The notes: a model not told the origin generated them from the letters alone. Numbered from the stretch's first letter, positions 9,460 through 18,026 are shown. The stretch: 64,000 nt of DNA from Candidatus Gastranaerophilales bacterium (GCA_944327255.1 CALVHA010000003.1:62001-126000); one strand, 5' to 3'. Numbers and translations are program-made.

Positions 9460-9501
9460 ATTTTTATTAACATTGTATTACATTATAAATTTTTATCGTT
9501 T

Positions 9502-9507
9502 TATAAT
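9502..9507 (+). promoter_or_regulatory. -10 element, leaderless arrangement
   Basis: TATAAT ends 6 nt before the ATG at 9514 and there is no Shine-Dalgarno. The -35 is poor. Confidence 0.45.
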
Positions 9508-9513
9508 ACCGTT

Positions 9514-9777
9514 ATGATTGATAAAATAACGGGAACACAAACACAGTCAAAATACGGGCGTCATCAGGTCATTCGAGACAGCGGGTATATAGCAATTGCG
9601 TCAGGAACATTATGTGGTGTTACAGGTTTTCGACAAATTAAATTCCCTCATAAAATGAAAGTTCACAAGTATAGTGCCTATATTGCTGCAATAACATCTT
9701 TCCTGCATTGGGGAGCAGTCAAAAGATGGGATAAAAAATTCTTAAAAAACAAGACTGAAAATGTTTCCAATCCATAA
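9514..9777 (+). CDS. Unknown small protein with two hydrophobic segments
   Basis: 87 residues. Hydrophobic stretches at about 24-40 (YIAIASGTLCGVTGF) and 56-70 (AYIAAITSFLHWGAV) with basic loops suggest a small membrane hairpin. No family recognised. Probably translated from a leaderless mRNA because the -10 hexamer is 6 nt from the ATG. Confidence 0.65.
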   Translation: MIDKITGTQTQSKYGRHQVIRDSGYIAIASGTLCGVTGFRQIKFPHKMKVHKYSAYIAAITSFLHWGAVKRWDKKFLKNKTENVSNP

Positions 9778-9793
9778 TTTAAACCTATTAATA

Positions 9794-10672
9794 TCAGCCT
9801 AATTCATTCCACATACGGCTAAAATTCATATTAATATCATGAGTTTTATTAGGATGAATATTCTTTAACCCGCTGATTAACGCAGGGACAGAATAGCCCC
9901 AATCATGTTGTTTGTAAATTGGTAAATAATATTTTTCTATTAAATTCAGATAATACTCCGGTGAGGTCTCACGTAAATAACCAATAATAAGCTCAATAGG
10001 CAGATTTCCGCCTCCTCTTCCCATACCGTAAACTGTTGCATCAACAGAATAGGCTCCACATTCAATAGCTTTAAGAGAATTTGCAAATGCCATCTGAAGA
10101 TTGTTGTGAGTATGTATGCTGATTTTCTCAAATCCACATGCACGTAATTTCTCAAAATATTCAGGAATTCTACTCGGAACAAGAACTCCGAAACTATCAG
10201 CAAAACATAATGAAGTTATTATATCCTTTCTTTTCCAATCAGATAAAATTTTATAATATTTTTCTTCAATCTGTGGAATATTCATAATATTAAGGAAAAC
10301 TTCATATCCTTTATCTTTCAATTCCTCACAAATATTAATTCCAATTTTAATTTCAGGCACATGACAAGCAACTCTTACACCATCAACAGGAGAATTCTCC
10401 GCATCATTAAACATACGGGCATCATACTCAAGTTCATTTACCATAACAAGAAGCTTTGTTCTGTTGTTTTTATAACATGATAAAAAATCTAATTTATCAT
10501 CAGTAATTCGTTCAAACTTTCTAACAGCATTTTTCTTACGATATCCAACTTCAAAATAATCAACATTACTTCTTTGAGCAGTCAAAAAAGTTGCAAGAAC
10601 ACACTCATCAGAAAAATCCCAACTATTGGCATAACCGCCATCACGAATTGTACAGTCTAAAATTTTAACCAT
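9794..10672 (-). CDS. DRE-TIM metallolyase / HMGL-like aldolase
   Basis: 292 residues of the pyruvate carboxyltransferase (HMG-CoA lyase-like) superfamily. DCTIRDGGY (6-14) carries the name-giving D-R-E/D metal motif, and SIHTHNNLQMAFAN near 180 provides the two metal histidines. Closest in feel to the 4-hydroxy-2-oxovalerate aldolase (MhpE-like) group, some members of which sit with polysaccharide genes. The substrate cannot be told from sequence. It starts 7 bp after the ffh stop and is likely co-transcribed with ffh. Confidence 0.85.
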   Translation of the reverse strand: MVKILDCTIRDGGYANSWDFSDECVLATFLTAQRSNVDYFEVGYRKKNAVRKFERITDDKLDFLSCYKNNRTKLLVMVNELEYDARMFNDAENSPVDGVRVACHVPEIKIGINICEELKDKGYEVFLNIMNIPQIEEKYYKILSDWKRKDIITSLCFADSFGVLVPSRIPEYFEKLRACGFEKISIHTHNNLQMAFANSLKAIECGAYSVDATVYGMGRGGGNLPIELIIGYLRETSPEYYLNLIEKYYLPIYKQHDWGYSVPALISGLKNIHPNKTHDINMNFSRMWNELG

Positions 10673-10679
10673 AAGAAAA

Positions 10680-12077
10680 TTACTTAAACCTTCTCATCAT
10701 AGACATAGCTTTTTTCATGGCATGCTTTCCCTGTTTGCTATGTGGATTCGGCATTCCGCCACCCATATGTGAAAACATACCCTTTAAGCTTGTCATACCC
10801 TTCATCATCATACGCATCTGGTCGAACTGTTTAATAAATTGGTTAACCTCTGCCAGCTCCATACCACAACCTTTTGCAATACGTTTTTTTCTGCTTGTAT
10901 TAATAATATCAGGCTTATTTCTCTCTTCAGGGGTCATACTCTGAATAAAAACTTCCATTTTCTTAAATTGTTTTTCACTCTCATGAGTAATCTTATCTCG
11001 ATCATCTCGCCCGATATTTAATCCCGGAATCATACCGAGAATATTCCCCATAGAACCAAACATCTGCATTTGTTTTTGCATTTTCAAAAAATCATTAAAT
11101 GAGAAATTATCTTTACTCATCTTTTCTTCAAGCTCAAGAGCCTGTTTTTCATCAAAAACTTCCTGAGCACGTTCTACAAGAGAAACAATATCTCCCATCC
11201 CGAGGATTCTTGTAGCCATTCTCTCAGGATAAAAATCCTCTAAAGCATTAAGCTTTTCCCCCGTCCCAGTAAGTTTAATCGGTTTTCCAGTACAATAAAC
11301 AACACTAAGAGCAGAACCACCTCTGGAATCGCCATCAAGTTTTGTAAGTACAAGTCCGGTAAGTCCTAATTGAGCGTCAAAATTTTCCGCAACATTAACG
11401 GCTTCTTGACCTGTCATAGCATCAATTACCAGAAGTTTTTCCTGCGGGTTAAATATTCTATCAATCAGGAGTAACTCAGCCATCATATCAACATCAATTT
11501 GAAGACGTCCAGCCGTATCAAGAATCAGAACATTAAAATTATTTTCTTTAGCATAGTTGATTGCATTTTGTACAATTGCCTGTACATCTTTAGAATCAGG
11601 AATTGTAAACACTTCGACACCGATTTCAGCCCCCAAAGTTTGAAGCTGTGTAACAGCAGCAGGTCTGTAAACGTCACAGGCAACAAGAAGTGGATTTTTA
11701 CCTTCCTTTTTCAGTTTAACGGCAAGCTTTGCAGAAGAAGTTGTTTTTCCAGAACCCTGAAGTCCAAGCATCATGATTAAACTCGGATTTGAAGATAAGT
11801 CCAGAGGTTTCAACTCTTTTCCAAGAAGTTCAACCAGCTCATCATGTACTATTTTTACAAGTTGTTGTGCAGGATTCACACCTTCGATAATATTTTCACC
11901 TTCAGCTTTATCTTTTACAGATGAAATAAAAGCTTTCACAACTCTCAGGTTAACGTCAGCTTCAAGAAGTGCTCTGCGGATTTCCCTCATTGCCTCCTGC
12001 ATATTTTCCTGAGTTAACTCTTGAGAACGGGTTTTATTGATTATATTTTGTAATTTTTCGCTTAAACTGTCAAACAT
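10680..12077 (-). CDS. ffh: Signal recognition particle protein Ffh (SRP54)
   Basis: GTPase that binds signal sequences with 4.5S RNA and delivers ribosomes to FtsY at the membrane. The 465-residue protein has the N domain, G1 loop GLQGSGKTTSSAKLA (about 107), DTAGR, TKLDGDSRGG and a methionine-rich M domain at the C-terminus (QFDQMRMMMKGMTS, HAMKKAMSMMRRF). Usual length. No Shine-Dalgarno; a -10 lies 6 nt before the ATG, so it appears leaderless. rpsP, a common partner, is absent, although rimM-trmD are only 2 kb away on the other strand. Confidence 0.97.
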   Translation of the reverse strand: MFDSLSEKLQNIINKTRSQELTQENMQEAMREIRRALLEADVNLRVVKAFISSVKDKAEGENIIEGVNPAQQLVKIVHDELVELLGKELKPLDLSSNPSLIMMLGLQGSGKTTSSAKLAVKLKKEGKNPLLVACDVYRPAAVTQLQTLGAEIGVEVFTIPDSKDVQAIVQNAINYAKENNFNVLILDTAGRLQIDVDMMAELLLIDRIFNPQEKLLVIDAMTGQEAVNVAENFDAQLGLTGLVLTKLDGDSRGGSALSVVYCTGKPIKLTGTGEKLNALEDFYPERMATRILGMGDIVSLVERAQEVFDEKQALELEEKMSKDNFSFNDFLKMQKQMQMFGSMGNILGMIPGLNIGRDDRDKITHESEKQFKKMEVFIQSMTPEERNKPDIINTSRKKRIAKGCGMELAEVNQFIKQFDQMRMMMKGMTSLKGMFSHMGGGMPNPHSKQGKHAMKKAMSMMRRFK

Positions 12078-12083
12078 AATCTA

Positions 12084-12112
12084 ATAATACATTAAAAACT
12101 CTATACAATCAA
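12084..12112 (-). promoter_or_regulatory. ffh promoter, leaderless arrangement
   Basis: On the minus strand TTGATT (12112-12107), 17-bp spacer, TATTAT (12089-12084), then 6 nt to the ATG at 12077. Confidence 0.55.
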
Positions 12113-12118
12113 CAAATA

Positions 12119-12433
12119 CTAATATAGGTCATCAAAAATATCATCGTCATTATCAATACTAGGATTTGGTCTTATTTCAAAATCATCATCTTCATCATCC
12201 GTATATTTCGGTTCCCTGCGAGAATCAATATACTCTTGGATACAAACAATAGGGAACATAACAAGGCAATAAAGATATTCGAAAAGATTGCCGGATTTAT
12301 GGTCTGAATCATATAAAAAACTATCATCTCCATAATCTTCACTAAATCCAAAAGAGACATGTTTGTTATTATTGTTTAATTTATTTGTATTATTAACAGA
12401 TGGAGTATATGTTTTAATTGCCTGAACTTTCAT
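12119..12433 (-). CDS. Unknown small protein, MKVQAI-type N-terminus
   Basis: About 104 residues from the ATG at 12433, which has a GGGGGA Shine-Dalgarno 5 nt upstream; an upstream in-frame ATG at 12454 lies before that site and is rejected. The sequence has an asparagine-rich N-terminus, VSFGFSEDYGDD, one hydrophobic segment (EYLYCLVMFPIVCIQ) and a strongly acidic C-terminus rich in D. No family recognised. Confidence 0.65.
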   Translation of the reverse strand: MKVQAIKTYTPSVNNTNKLNNNNKHVSFGFSEDYGDDSFLYDSDHKSGNLFEYLYCLVMFPIVCIQEYIDSRREPKYTDDEDDDFEIRPNPSIDNDDDIFDDLY

Positions 12434-12512
12434 TTTTTCCCCCTTTATGTGCATGAATTATATCCTCTGAAAGAGCAAATATGCTACTTACATAGTATAA
12501 ATTTTACATAAG

Positions 12513-12541
12513 TTTACAATTATTAGCCACTATGCTATATT
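12513..12541 (+). promoter_or_regulatory. dtd promoter, leaderless arrangement
   Basis: TTTACA (12513-12518), 17-bp spacer, TATATT (12536-12541), then 6 nt to the ATG at 12548. Confidence 0.55.
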
Positions 12542-12547
12542 AAAATC

Positions 12548-12985
12548 ATGAAAGCAATAATTCAAAGAGTAAATTCAGCCTCCGTGACAATAGACTCAAA
12601 GCTATATTCTAAAATAGGCGTTGGAATACTTGTTCTACTAGGAGTTGAAAAAGGCGACACTCAAGAAAATGCAGAAAAGCTAGCAAAAAAAATTGTTACC
12701 CTAAGAATATTTGAAGATGAAAATAAAAAAATGAATAAATCTCTCATGGATGTAAACGGAGAAATGCTTATTGTATCACAATTTACACTATGCGGAGACT
12801 GTAAAAAAGGGACCAGGCCAAGTTTTGATAAATCCGCCCCACCGGAAATTGCCGAAGAGCTTTATGAAAAATTTATTAAAATTGTTGAGGCCTATAATAT
12901 TCCTGTAAAAACAGGCAAATTTCGTGCAATGATGGACGTTGAACTCATAAATAATGGCCCCGTAACCTTTATAATTGAAAAATAA
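12548..12985 (+). CDS. dtd: D-aminoacyl-tRNA deacylase
   Basis: Hydrolyses D-amino acids (and glycine on tRNA-Ala) from mischarged tRNA. The 145-residue protein has the family signature SQFTLCGDCKKGTRPSF with the threonine of the SQxT motif at about 80, and the closing NxGPVT motif (NNGPVTFIIE), which contributes the chiral-selective Gly-cisPro pocket from the partner subunit of the dimer. Full length. No Shine-Dalgarno upstream; the promoter spacing implies a leaderless mRNA. Confidence 0.96.
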   Translation: MKAIIQRVNSASVTIDSKLYSKIGVGILVLLGVEKGDTQENAEKLAKKIVTLRIFEDENKKMNKSLMDVNGEMLIVSQFTLCGDCKKGTRPSFDKSAPPEIAEELYEKFIKIVEAYNIPVKTGKFRAMMDVELINNGPVTFIIEK

Positions 12986-12999
12986 TTATTAATCACCTC

Positions 13000-13028
13000 T
13001 TGATTATATTCATGACTTATGTTATAAT
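13000..13028 (+). promoter_or_regulatory. Promoter of the zinc-ribbon/RG gene-rimM-trmD operon
   Basis: TTGATT (13000-13005), 17-bp spacer, TATAAT (13023-13028). The predicted start near 13035 leaves a leader of about 108 nt before the ATG at 13143, long for this window and AT-rich. Confidence 0.55.
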
Positions 13029-13142
13029 TTCAGTATAGTTGATATATCATTGATTTATTTTAGAGGATTTTTTTATTTTAAGAAACCAGTTATATTTTTT
13101 AGTTTATGAGATTATTTTTTAACAATTAAGAGGCTTTTAATT

Positions 13143-14168
13143 ATGTATGTAAACAAATGCGTCAAGTGCGGTCGAGAATTTGAAACAAAGAACCCCAAAA
13201 GAGTTATTTGTCCAGATTGCTTATACCCTGATAAAAAGATGATGATTAACCCTCCTGAATCTGGAAGTACTGCAGAAGGAACTGTAGAACAAGCTCCGGC
13301 TCAACAGCCACAGGAACAACTCGGAGGATACAGCACGGAAACCCAACCGCAATTTTACAGCAGTTATAGCGCAGGCGAAGGGCGTCCACGTCCTCAAAGA
13401 AGCTATAATAATGCTCAGGGCGGTTATCAGAGACGTGATAATAGAGGATACAATCAGAGTAGACCGCAAGGGAATTACCAGAGACGTGATAACAGAGGCG
13501 GTTATAGTCAGAACAGATCTCAGGGGAATTATCAGAGACGTGATAGCAGGTATAATCAAAGACCTCAAGGCGGAAACTTTAATCGCGGCGGATTTAACAA
13601 CAGACGTCCGATGAACAGAAATAAAGCTCCTAAACAACTTTTGGTAAGTAAAGAGCAATTAGAACAAATAGAATTGTTATATAAGACAATGTTACCGCTT
13701 CCAAATCCGGATGCTCATGAAGTTATCGGTGAAAAAATTGGTTTGGAACCTAGAAAAGTTTTCTTTGGTATAAATCTTGTAAGACAAAAGATGATGTTGC
13801 CAAAATTACCGTTCCCTAAACGTAAATTGGCAATCACACCAGATCAATTATTTGCTATCAAGAATTTATACGAACCATTGTTGCCTTTACCGCCAATCGG
13901 TTGTCATAAAATCATTGCAGCACAGTTAAAAATGGATGAATGGCGTGTTCACGTTGGCATTGGTTTAATTCGTTCTCAAATGGGCTTGCAGCGTTGGAAT
14001 CAGGAAAGGGAAGATGCTCCTGAAGAATTTAAAAATCAAAATCAGAAAGCACAGGAAGAAACTAAAGATGAAACAGTTGCAGTAGCTGTTGAAGAAGCAC
14101 CTGTGGTTGAAGAAAAACCTAAACGCGGCAGAAAACCTAAAAAAGTGGAAGAACCGGCTGAAGAATAA
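13143..14168 (+). CDS. Zinc-ribbon / RG-rich protein with a duplicated helical domain
   Basis: 341 residues, no named family. Residues 6-26 form a zinc ribbon (C6, C9, C23, C26). Residues 84-158 are low complexity, rich in R, G, Q, N and Y, with NYQRRD-type repeats, similar in composition to RGG regions of RNA-binding proteins. Residues 168-218 and 231-281 are two copies of one helical domain sharing an LLPLP-turn, a histidine, a basic residue and a G-I-x-L-x-R-x-x-M helix. The tail is acidic and ends with an AT-hook-like KRGRKPKK. RNA binding is inferred. Its stop overlaps the rimM start (TAATG), so it heads the rimM-trmD operon. AAGAGG about 10 nt upstream. Confidence 0.9.
   Translation: MYVNKCVKCGREFETKNPKRVICPDCLYPDKKMMINPPESGSTAEGTVEQAPAQQPQEQLGGYSTETQPQFYSSYSAGEGRPRPQRSYNNAQGGYQRRDNRGYNQSRPQGNYQRRDNRGGYSQNRSQGNYQRRDSRYNQRPQGGNFNRGGFNNRRPMNRNKAPKQLLVSKEQLEQIELLYKTMLPLPNPDAHEVIGEKIGLEPRKVFFGINLVRQKMMLPKLPFPKRKLAITPDQLFAIKNLYEPLLPLPPIGCHKIIAAQLKMDEWRVHVGIGLIRSQMGLQRWNQEREDAPEEFKNQNQKAQEETKDETVAVAVEEAPVVEEKPKRGRKPKKVEEPAEE
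13428..13545 (+). repeat. Three in-frame copies of CAGAGACGTGATA
   Basis: Identical 13-nt cores at 13428, 13479 and 13533, spaced 51 and 54 nt, encode the QRRD repeats of the RG-rich region. The spacing in multiples of three suggests expansion by in-frame duplication. Confidence 0.75.
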
Positions 14169-14680
14169 TGGAAAAATATATTTCCGTAGGAAAAATTTTA
14201 AACTTTCATGGTGTTCGCGGGGAAGCAAAAGTCGGATTCACCAGAAACCAAGAAGAATTTATTCTTGGTCTGAAGGAAGTTTTTATTAAAGAAAATTCGG
14301 AATATATACCTTTACAGGTAGAACGTGTAAGGCTTAATAAAAATTTTGCGATTTTTAAATTTAAAGGAATAGACTCAATTAATGATTTAATTGAATATAA
14401 AGGAATGCTTTTATTTGTCAGTGAAGGTGTTATACGGGAAAAACTTGAAGAGGATGAATTCCTTATTGATGAGCTTGTAGGCTTGAGTATTTTTGATGAA
14501 CATGATAAAAAGCTCGGGTTTGTAATCGGGGTATCAAATAACGGGGCAAGCGATTTACTTTCAGTTAAAACAAATTCTAAACAGATTTGTCTAATTCCTT
14601 TTGTACAGGCAATCATAAGAGAAGTAAGTATTAAAGATAAAAAAATTGTAATCAACAATATAGAGGGCTTAGTGGAATGA
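14168..14680 (+). CDS. rimM: Ribosome maturation factor RimM
   Basis: Assists 16S 3' domain maturation of the 30S subunit, binding near S19. The 170-residue protein has the N-terminal beta-barrel starting ISVGKILNFHGVRGEAKV, matching the G-x-x-GxHGxxG family opening, and the C-terminal PRC-barrel (LIDELVGLSIFDEHDKKLGFV). Usual length. Its ATG overlaps the upstream stop, and its last bases overlap trmD by 4, so all three genes are translationally coupled. rpsP, the normal neighbour, is missing. Confidence 0.95.
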   Translation: MEKYISVGKILNFHGVRGEAKVGFTRNQEEFILGLKEVFIKENSEYIPLQVERVRLNKNFAIFKFKGIDSINDLIEYKGMLLFVSEGVIREKLEEDEFLIDELVGLSIFDEHDKKLGFVIGVSNNGASDLLSVKTNSKQICLIPFVQAIIREVSIKDKKIVINNIEGLVE

Positions 14681-15369
14681 GGTTTGACGTTCTAACTTTA
14701 TTTCCCGAAATGGTTGAAAATTACTTTCAATTCAGCATTCTTAAACGTGCGGTTGAGGGTGGAGTTGTCTCGGTGAATACTATCAACCCAAGAGATTACA
14801 CTGAGAATAAGCATAAGAAAGTTGATGATATCCCATACGGTGGTGGAGCGGGAATGGTATTGATGCCACAGCCTTATGTTGATGCGTATTCCGCCGTCAA
14901 CAAACTTGAGAGTTCTGTTACAGTAATGCTTTCTCCTCAAGGGGAACCTTTAACAGATAATATTGTCAATGAACTTGCTGGATATAAACAAATAATTATG
15001 TTGTGCGGACATTACGAGGGATTTGACGAAAGAATAAGAGAGATAATTAAGCCGAGAGAAATTTCTATCGGGGATTTTGTTCTAACAGGCGGAGAGCTTC
15101 CGGCTTTATGCCTTATTGATGCAGTGAGTCGTAAAATAGAAGGAACATTGGGCAGAATAGAATCGGCGGATGAGGATAGTTTTTCAAACGGGCTATTAGA
15201 GTATCCGCAGTATACACGCCCGAGAGATTTTCGGGGATATAAGGTGCCTGAAGTTCTTCTTAACGGAAATCATAAAGAGATAAACGAATTCAGACATCAG
15301 CAGTCTATAGAGAGAACAAAGAAAAAACGCCCTGATTTATATGAGAAATACAGTAATAAATACACATAG
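14677..15369 (+). CDS. trmD: tRNA (guanine-N1)-methyltransferase
   Basis: Makes m1G37 in tRNAs and so prevents +1 frameshifting. The 230-residue SPOUT enzyme has the knot signatures LCGHYEGFDERI and SIGDFVLTGGELPAL and the conserved DDIPYGGGAGMV near residue 50. A catalytic aspartate lies near position 165 (ESADEDSF). ATG overlaps rimM by 4 bp (ATGA type). rplS, which commonly follows, is absent. The operon seems to end here. Confidence 0.97.
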   Translation: MRFDVLTLFPEMVENYFQFSILKRAVEGGVVSVNTINPRDYTENKHKKVDDIPYGGGAGMVLMPQPYVDAYSAVNKLESSVTVMLSPQGEPLTDNIVNELAGYKQIIMLCGHYEGFDERIREIIKPREISIGDFVLTGGELPALCLIDAVSRKIEGTLGRIESADEDSFSNGLLEYPQYTRPRDFRGYKVPEVLLNGNHKEINEFRHQQSIERTKKKRPDLYEKYSNKYT

Positions 15370-15376
15370 AGTCAAC

Positions 15377-15391
15377 CTGAAGTAACTTCAG
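15377..15391 (+). terminator. Short hairpin after trmD, weak terminator
   Basis: CTGAAGT and ACTTCAG form 7-bp arms around a single A, followed by TTTAA. The T run is short. Confidence 0.3.
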
Positions 15392-15428
15392 TTTAATACA
15401 ATAATTTGCTTTAGAGGGATTATGAGTT

Positions 15429-17372
15429 TTAAGCTGAATAGATCTTTAAGGTTCTTTCAAGGTTTTTAGATATTATGGATTTTACCGAGTCATATTCCGT
15501 TTGCAAAGCATTGTGTTCTGTATCTAAAAGTTTTAACATATTATCATACTGTTTGTCTTTAGCTTCTATATCTTTAGTCGTTGATTCATAAATCGCTTCC
15601 GCTTTTGCTATCGCTTCCTCATTCGTTTGTTCGGAGATGTCTAACGCATTTGTATAGATTATTGAGCTCCATTCATAATGCTTCAAGCCGGTATTCATTT
15701 CTGTAGGGTTTGAATAGTTTACCCGTTCTAACGTTATTGTGCCGGTTTCCAGTGCATATTTTAACCAGTCTGAACTATTCATTAAGCCGTCTTCCAATAT
15801 ATCCCATAATGGTTTTCCGTCTTCGGTTAAGCCATTCCCGGGGGAGGTTATGTTATCGCCTTCGATTACTCCGTCATTCTCTTCGTCATGAATGCCGTTG
15901 TCAAATCCGTCTATTGTTGTTTTATAGATACTTGCGCCGTTCATTCTATGCCACAGGTTTATATACCACTGACCTTCTTCGCTTTCCTGATCTATATTTA
16001 CTATTGTTTCGGTATAGGTATAATCCCCTTCGCTCGGGGCGGTTGGACGTTGAGAAAGCCACTCTTCATAGTCCTTATCATAAGCTTCCTGATCAAACTC
16101 TGTGCCGCTGTTCTGGAGTACTTTCTTTAAATCATGGTTTACAAAGTGCAAAATTGCATCATAAAGTTGTCTATAACTAACTGCGTTAGGATATCCTTCA
16201 GGATATCCTAAATTACCTTCAGTTGACAAATAATTTAAATCTACAATCTTTTGCTGTAAAGTTTTTAGTTTTTTTTCGCCGTTTTCGTCAATGTAATAAT
16301 CACTTAATAACTTTTCTGCATCAGAAGACTCAGGGGTTATATCTGCACCAGTTTCACCGCATGCATACAACACTGTTTCGGCATCCTCTGACAGGATGGC
16401 GGCAAGTTCCTGTGAACGTTCATAACGGTTGTTTGTGTCTAATTCTGGGAATCTTTGCGAATCTTGCTTCCACCAATGAGTATAGCTATCTGAAACACCG
16501 AATTCTGGATGAACCACTCCATCAATTATTGTAATGCTCTCGCCATGACTAGTTGTATAGTCTCCGGCATTTAATAAATGGGAGAATACATGGGTGTAAC
16601 AATCAAAATGATGCTCTGTATCCTCAGGAGGCGGCACATTTCCATTACCTAGACCATCATCATATATCTTACCGTAATAATGGTACGTTGAACCTTGTTT
16701 GTGATCCAAGTATATCTCTACTACTTTATTGCCCTTGCTATCATAGATTGTTTCATCCGGGAATTCTGTACCTTCTACCTCGGCCATATAGCCGCGTAAT
16801 GCTCCTATTGCACCAGCATAACAAGCTGCTGTTGCCCATAGGAAGCTATCATATAAATCATAGTCGGTTGTTGAAGAACCGGGGATCTCGTATATTGGAT
16901 CTGTCGGGTCTGGTTCTTTTGCTTCCCATTCCTCTAATTCTTTTTCATATTCTTCACTCGCTTCCAGATAGCCTTCTTTATCTATTGTTGTTATGGTTTC
17001 CGTAAACGCATTCTCAAAGCCATACTTCTCTAAAAATTCTACTATGTTGGCACTATTCTTATAATTTTCGGCATCTAATTCGGAGACTAATATCTGACCT
17101 TCATTATTTATTAGACCATATTGATTTTTTAATGGGGCATATGTACTTAACTGGGCGCCGGTTAAGTCTACATACGTTTTATTGCCATTTATATCGTATG
17201 TTGAATAGATTAGTTCCGTTTCGTTTAGGGCGTTTATATAGGCTTTACTTGCTGCACTTGTTTGGCTAGATAATGACATCTTTGCACTGGTTATTGTTTG
17301 AGTGCGCAATTCATTATCTGACAATCGTGCCGTTATACTTAATAGTTTTGCTTGTGATGCCGATAAGCCCAT
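15429..17372 (-). CDS. Large acidic protein with axial-protein-like terminal helices, unknown
   Basis: 647 residues. The N-terminus MGLSASQAKLLSITARLSDN and the heptad-like C-terminus (about 585-647, ending NLERTLKIYSA) are helical, while residues 60-580 are acidic, rich in D, E, T, Y and G, and look variable. Conserved helices at both ends around a variable core is the layout of flagellin and hook-associated proteins, but no flagellar gene is near, so this is only structural analogy. No signal peptide. Base composition is visibly less AT-rich than neighbours, hinting at transfer or different selection. A weak GGGA precedes the ATG. A five-copy pentanucleotide repeat lies 82 bp upstream. Confidence 0.8.
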   Translation of the reverse strand: MGLSASQAKLLSITARLSDNELRTQTITSAKMSLSSQTSAASKAYINALNETELIYSTYDINGNKTYVDLTGAQLSTYAPLKNQYGLINNEGQILVSELDAENYKNSANIVEFLEKYGFENAFTETITTIDKEGYLEASEEYEKELEEWEAKEPDPTDPIYEIPGSSTTDYDLYDSFLWATAACYAGAIGALRGYMAEVEGTEFPDETIYDSKGNKVVEIYLDHKQGSTYHYYGKIYDDGLGNGNVPPPEDTEHHFDCYTHVFSHLLNAGDYTTSHGESITIIDGVVHPEFGVSDSYTHWWKQDSQRFPELDTNNRYERSQELAAILSEDAETVLYACGETGADITPESSDAEKLLSDYYIDENGEKKLKTLQQKIVDLNYLSTEGNLGYPEGYPNAVSYRQLYDAILHFVNHDLKKVLQNSGTEFDQEAYDKDYEEWLSQRPTAPSEGDYTYTETIVNIDQESEEGQWYINLWHRMNGASIYKTTIDGFDNGIHDEENDGVIEGDNITSPGNGLTEDGKPLWDILEDGLMNSSDWLKYALETGTITLERVNYSNPTEMNTGLKHYEWSSIIYTNALDISEQTNEEAIAKAEAIYESTTKDIEAKDKQYDNMLKLLDTEHNALQTEYDSVKSIISKNLERTLKIYSA

Positions 17373-17453
17373 ATCTTTTTCCCGACTTCTCTTTATACGT
17401 ACACTTATTTAGACGGATTTCTTTATGAAAAACTTTATGACAGTATACACCCA

Positions 17454-17478
17454 CCTATCCTATCCTATCCTATCCTAT
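17454..17478. repeat. Five tandem CCTAT units upstream of the acidic protein gene
   Basis: Perfect pentanucleotide array, reading ATAGG x5 on the strand of the minus-strand gene. A TATACT (17447-17442) downstream would place the array at its -35/spacer, while a TATAAT (17489-17484) upstream would place it in the 5' leader. Either position could let copy number change expression. Confidence 0.75.
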
Positions 17479-17638
17479 GAGGCATTATAACTGTGTTTGG
17501 GGCTTTTTTAAATCTAATTTTACATTTCGTTACATTTATTTTTAATTACTACTTTTGCACACTTAAAAGAAAATTCTTAACATTTAGACAAAAAGATAAA
17601 ACTCTAGTTATAATAAGAAAAAAATAAGGATTTTCATT

Positions 17639-17983
17639 ATGAGTGACGAAATTAATAAAAAGGTTACAAATATATTCTCAAGACATAATAAAGATTTACC
17701 TTCTCCAACCGGAGAGAGAGTAAAATTTTACGCAGGATTTAATTATGTCCGTATAGATAAAGATACAAATGGAAATAAGTTCAACAAAGAACACCTTTTG
17801 AAATACGCAGAGGGCTGCCATTATATTGTGCGTGTAATGAGAGATTATAAAGGAGAAACTGTATTATATAACTATGATGTTCCTAACAAAGATTTATTTA
17901 AATTTATAAAGACCTTTGAAGAAAATACACTTGACGGAAAAATCATAGAAATAGACAAGTATTTCCCTGAAGAATCCGCATAA
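17639..17983 (+). CDS. Unknown 114-residue cytoplasmic protein
   Basis: Mixed alpha/beta composition, no signal peptide or membrane segment, no recognised motif. Segments VKFYAGFNYVRIDKD and HYIVRVMRDYKGETVLYNYDV look like beta strands, and DLFKFIKTFEEN like a helix. A TATAAT at 17609-17614 and AAGGA eight nt before the ATG support expression and start. The stop is only 7 bp before the -35 of the next gene. Confidence 0.7.
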   Translation: MSDEINKKVTNIFSRHNKDLPSPTGERVKFYAGFNYVRIDKDTNGNKFNKEHLLKYAEGCHYIVRVMRDYKGETVLYNYDVPNKDLFKFIKTFEENTLDGKIIEIDKYFPEESA

Positions 17984-17989
17984 AAAATC

Positions 17990-18018
17990 TTGACAAAAAT
18001 AAATACATAGAATATAAT
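17990..18018 (+). promoter_or_regulatory. Perfect-consensus promoter, leaderless arrangement
   Basis: TTGACA (17990-17995), exactly 17 bp, TATAAT (18013-18018), then 8 nt to the ATG at 18027. There is no room for a Shine-Dalgarno. Confidence 0.8.
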
Positions 18019-18026
18019 CCAGAAAT

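Noticed and set aside
13221..13658. 145-codon minus-strand frame opposite the RG-rich region
   Set aside because: A by-product of the repetitive arginine codons; the plus frame has the zinc ribbon and duplicated domain.
15710..17005. Several plus-strand open frames opposite the 647-residue gene
   Set aside because: They are rich in H, L, R, Y and lack starts with ribosome sites; the minus-strand frame is continuous and has consistent helical ends.
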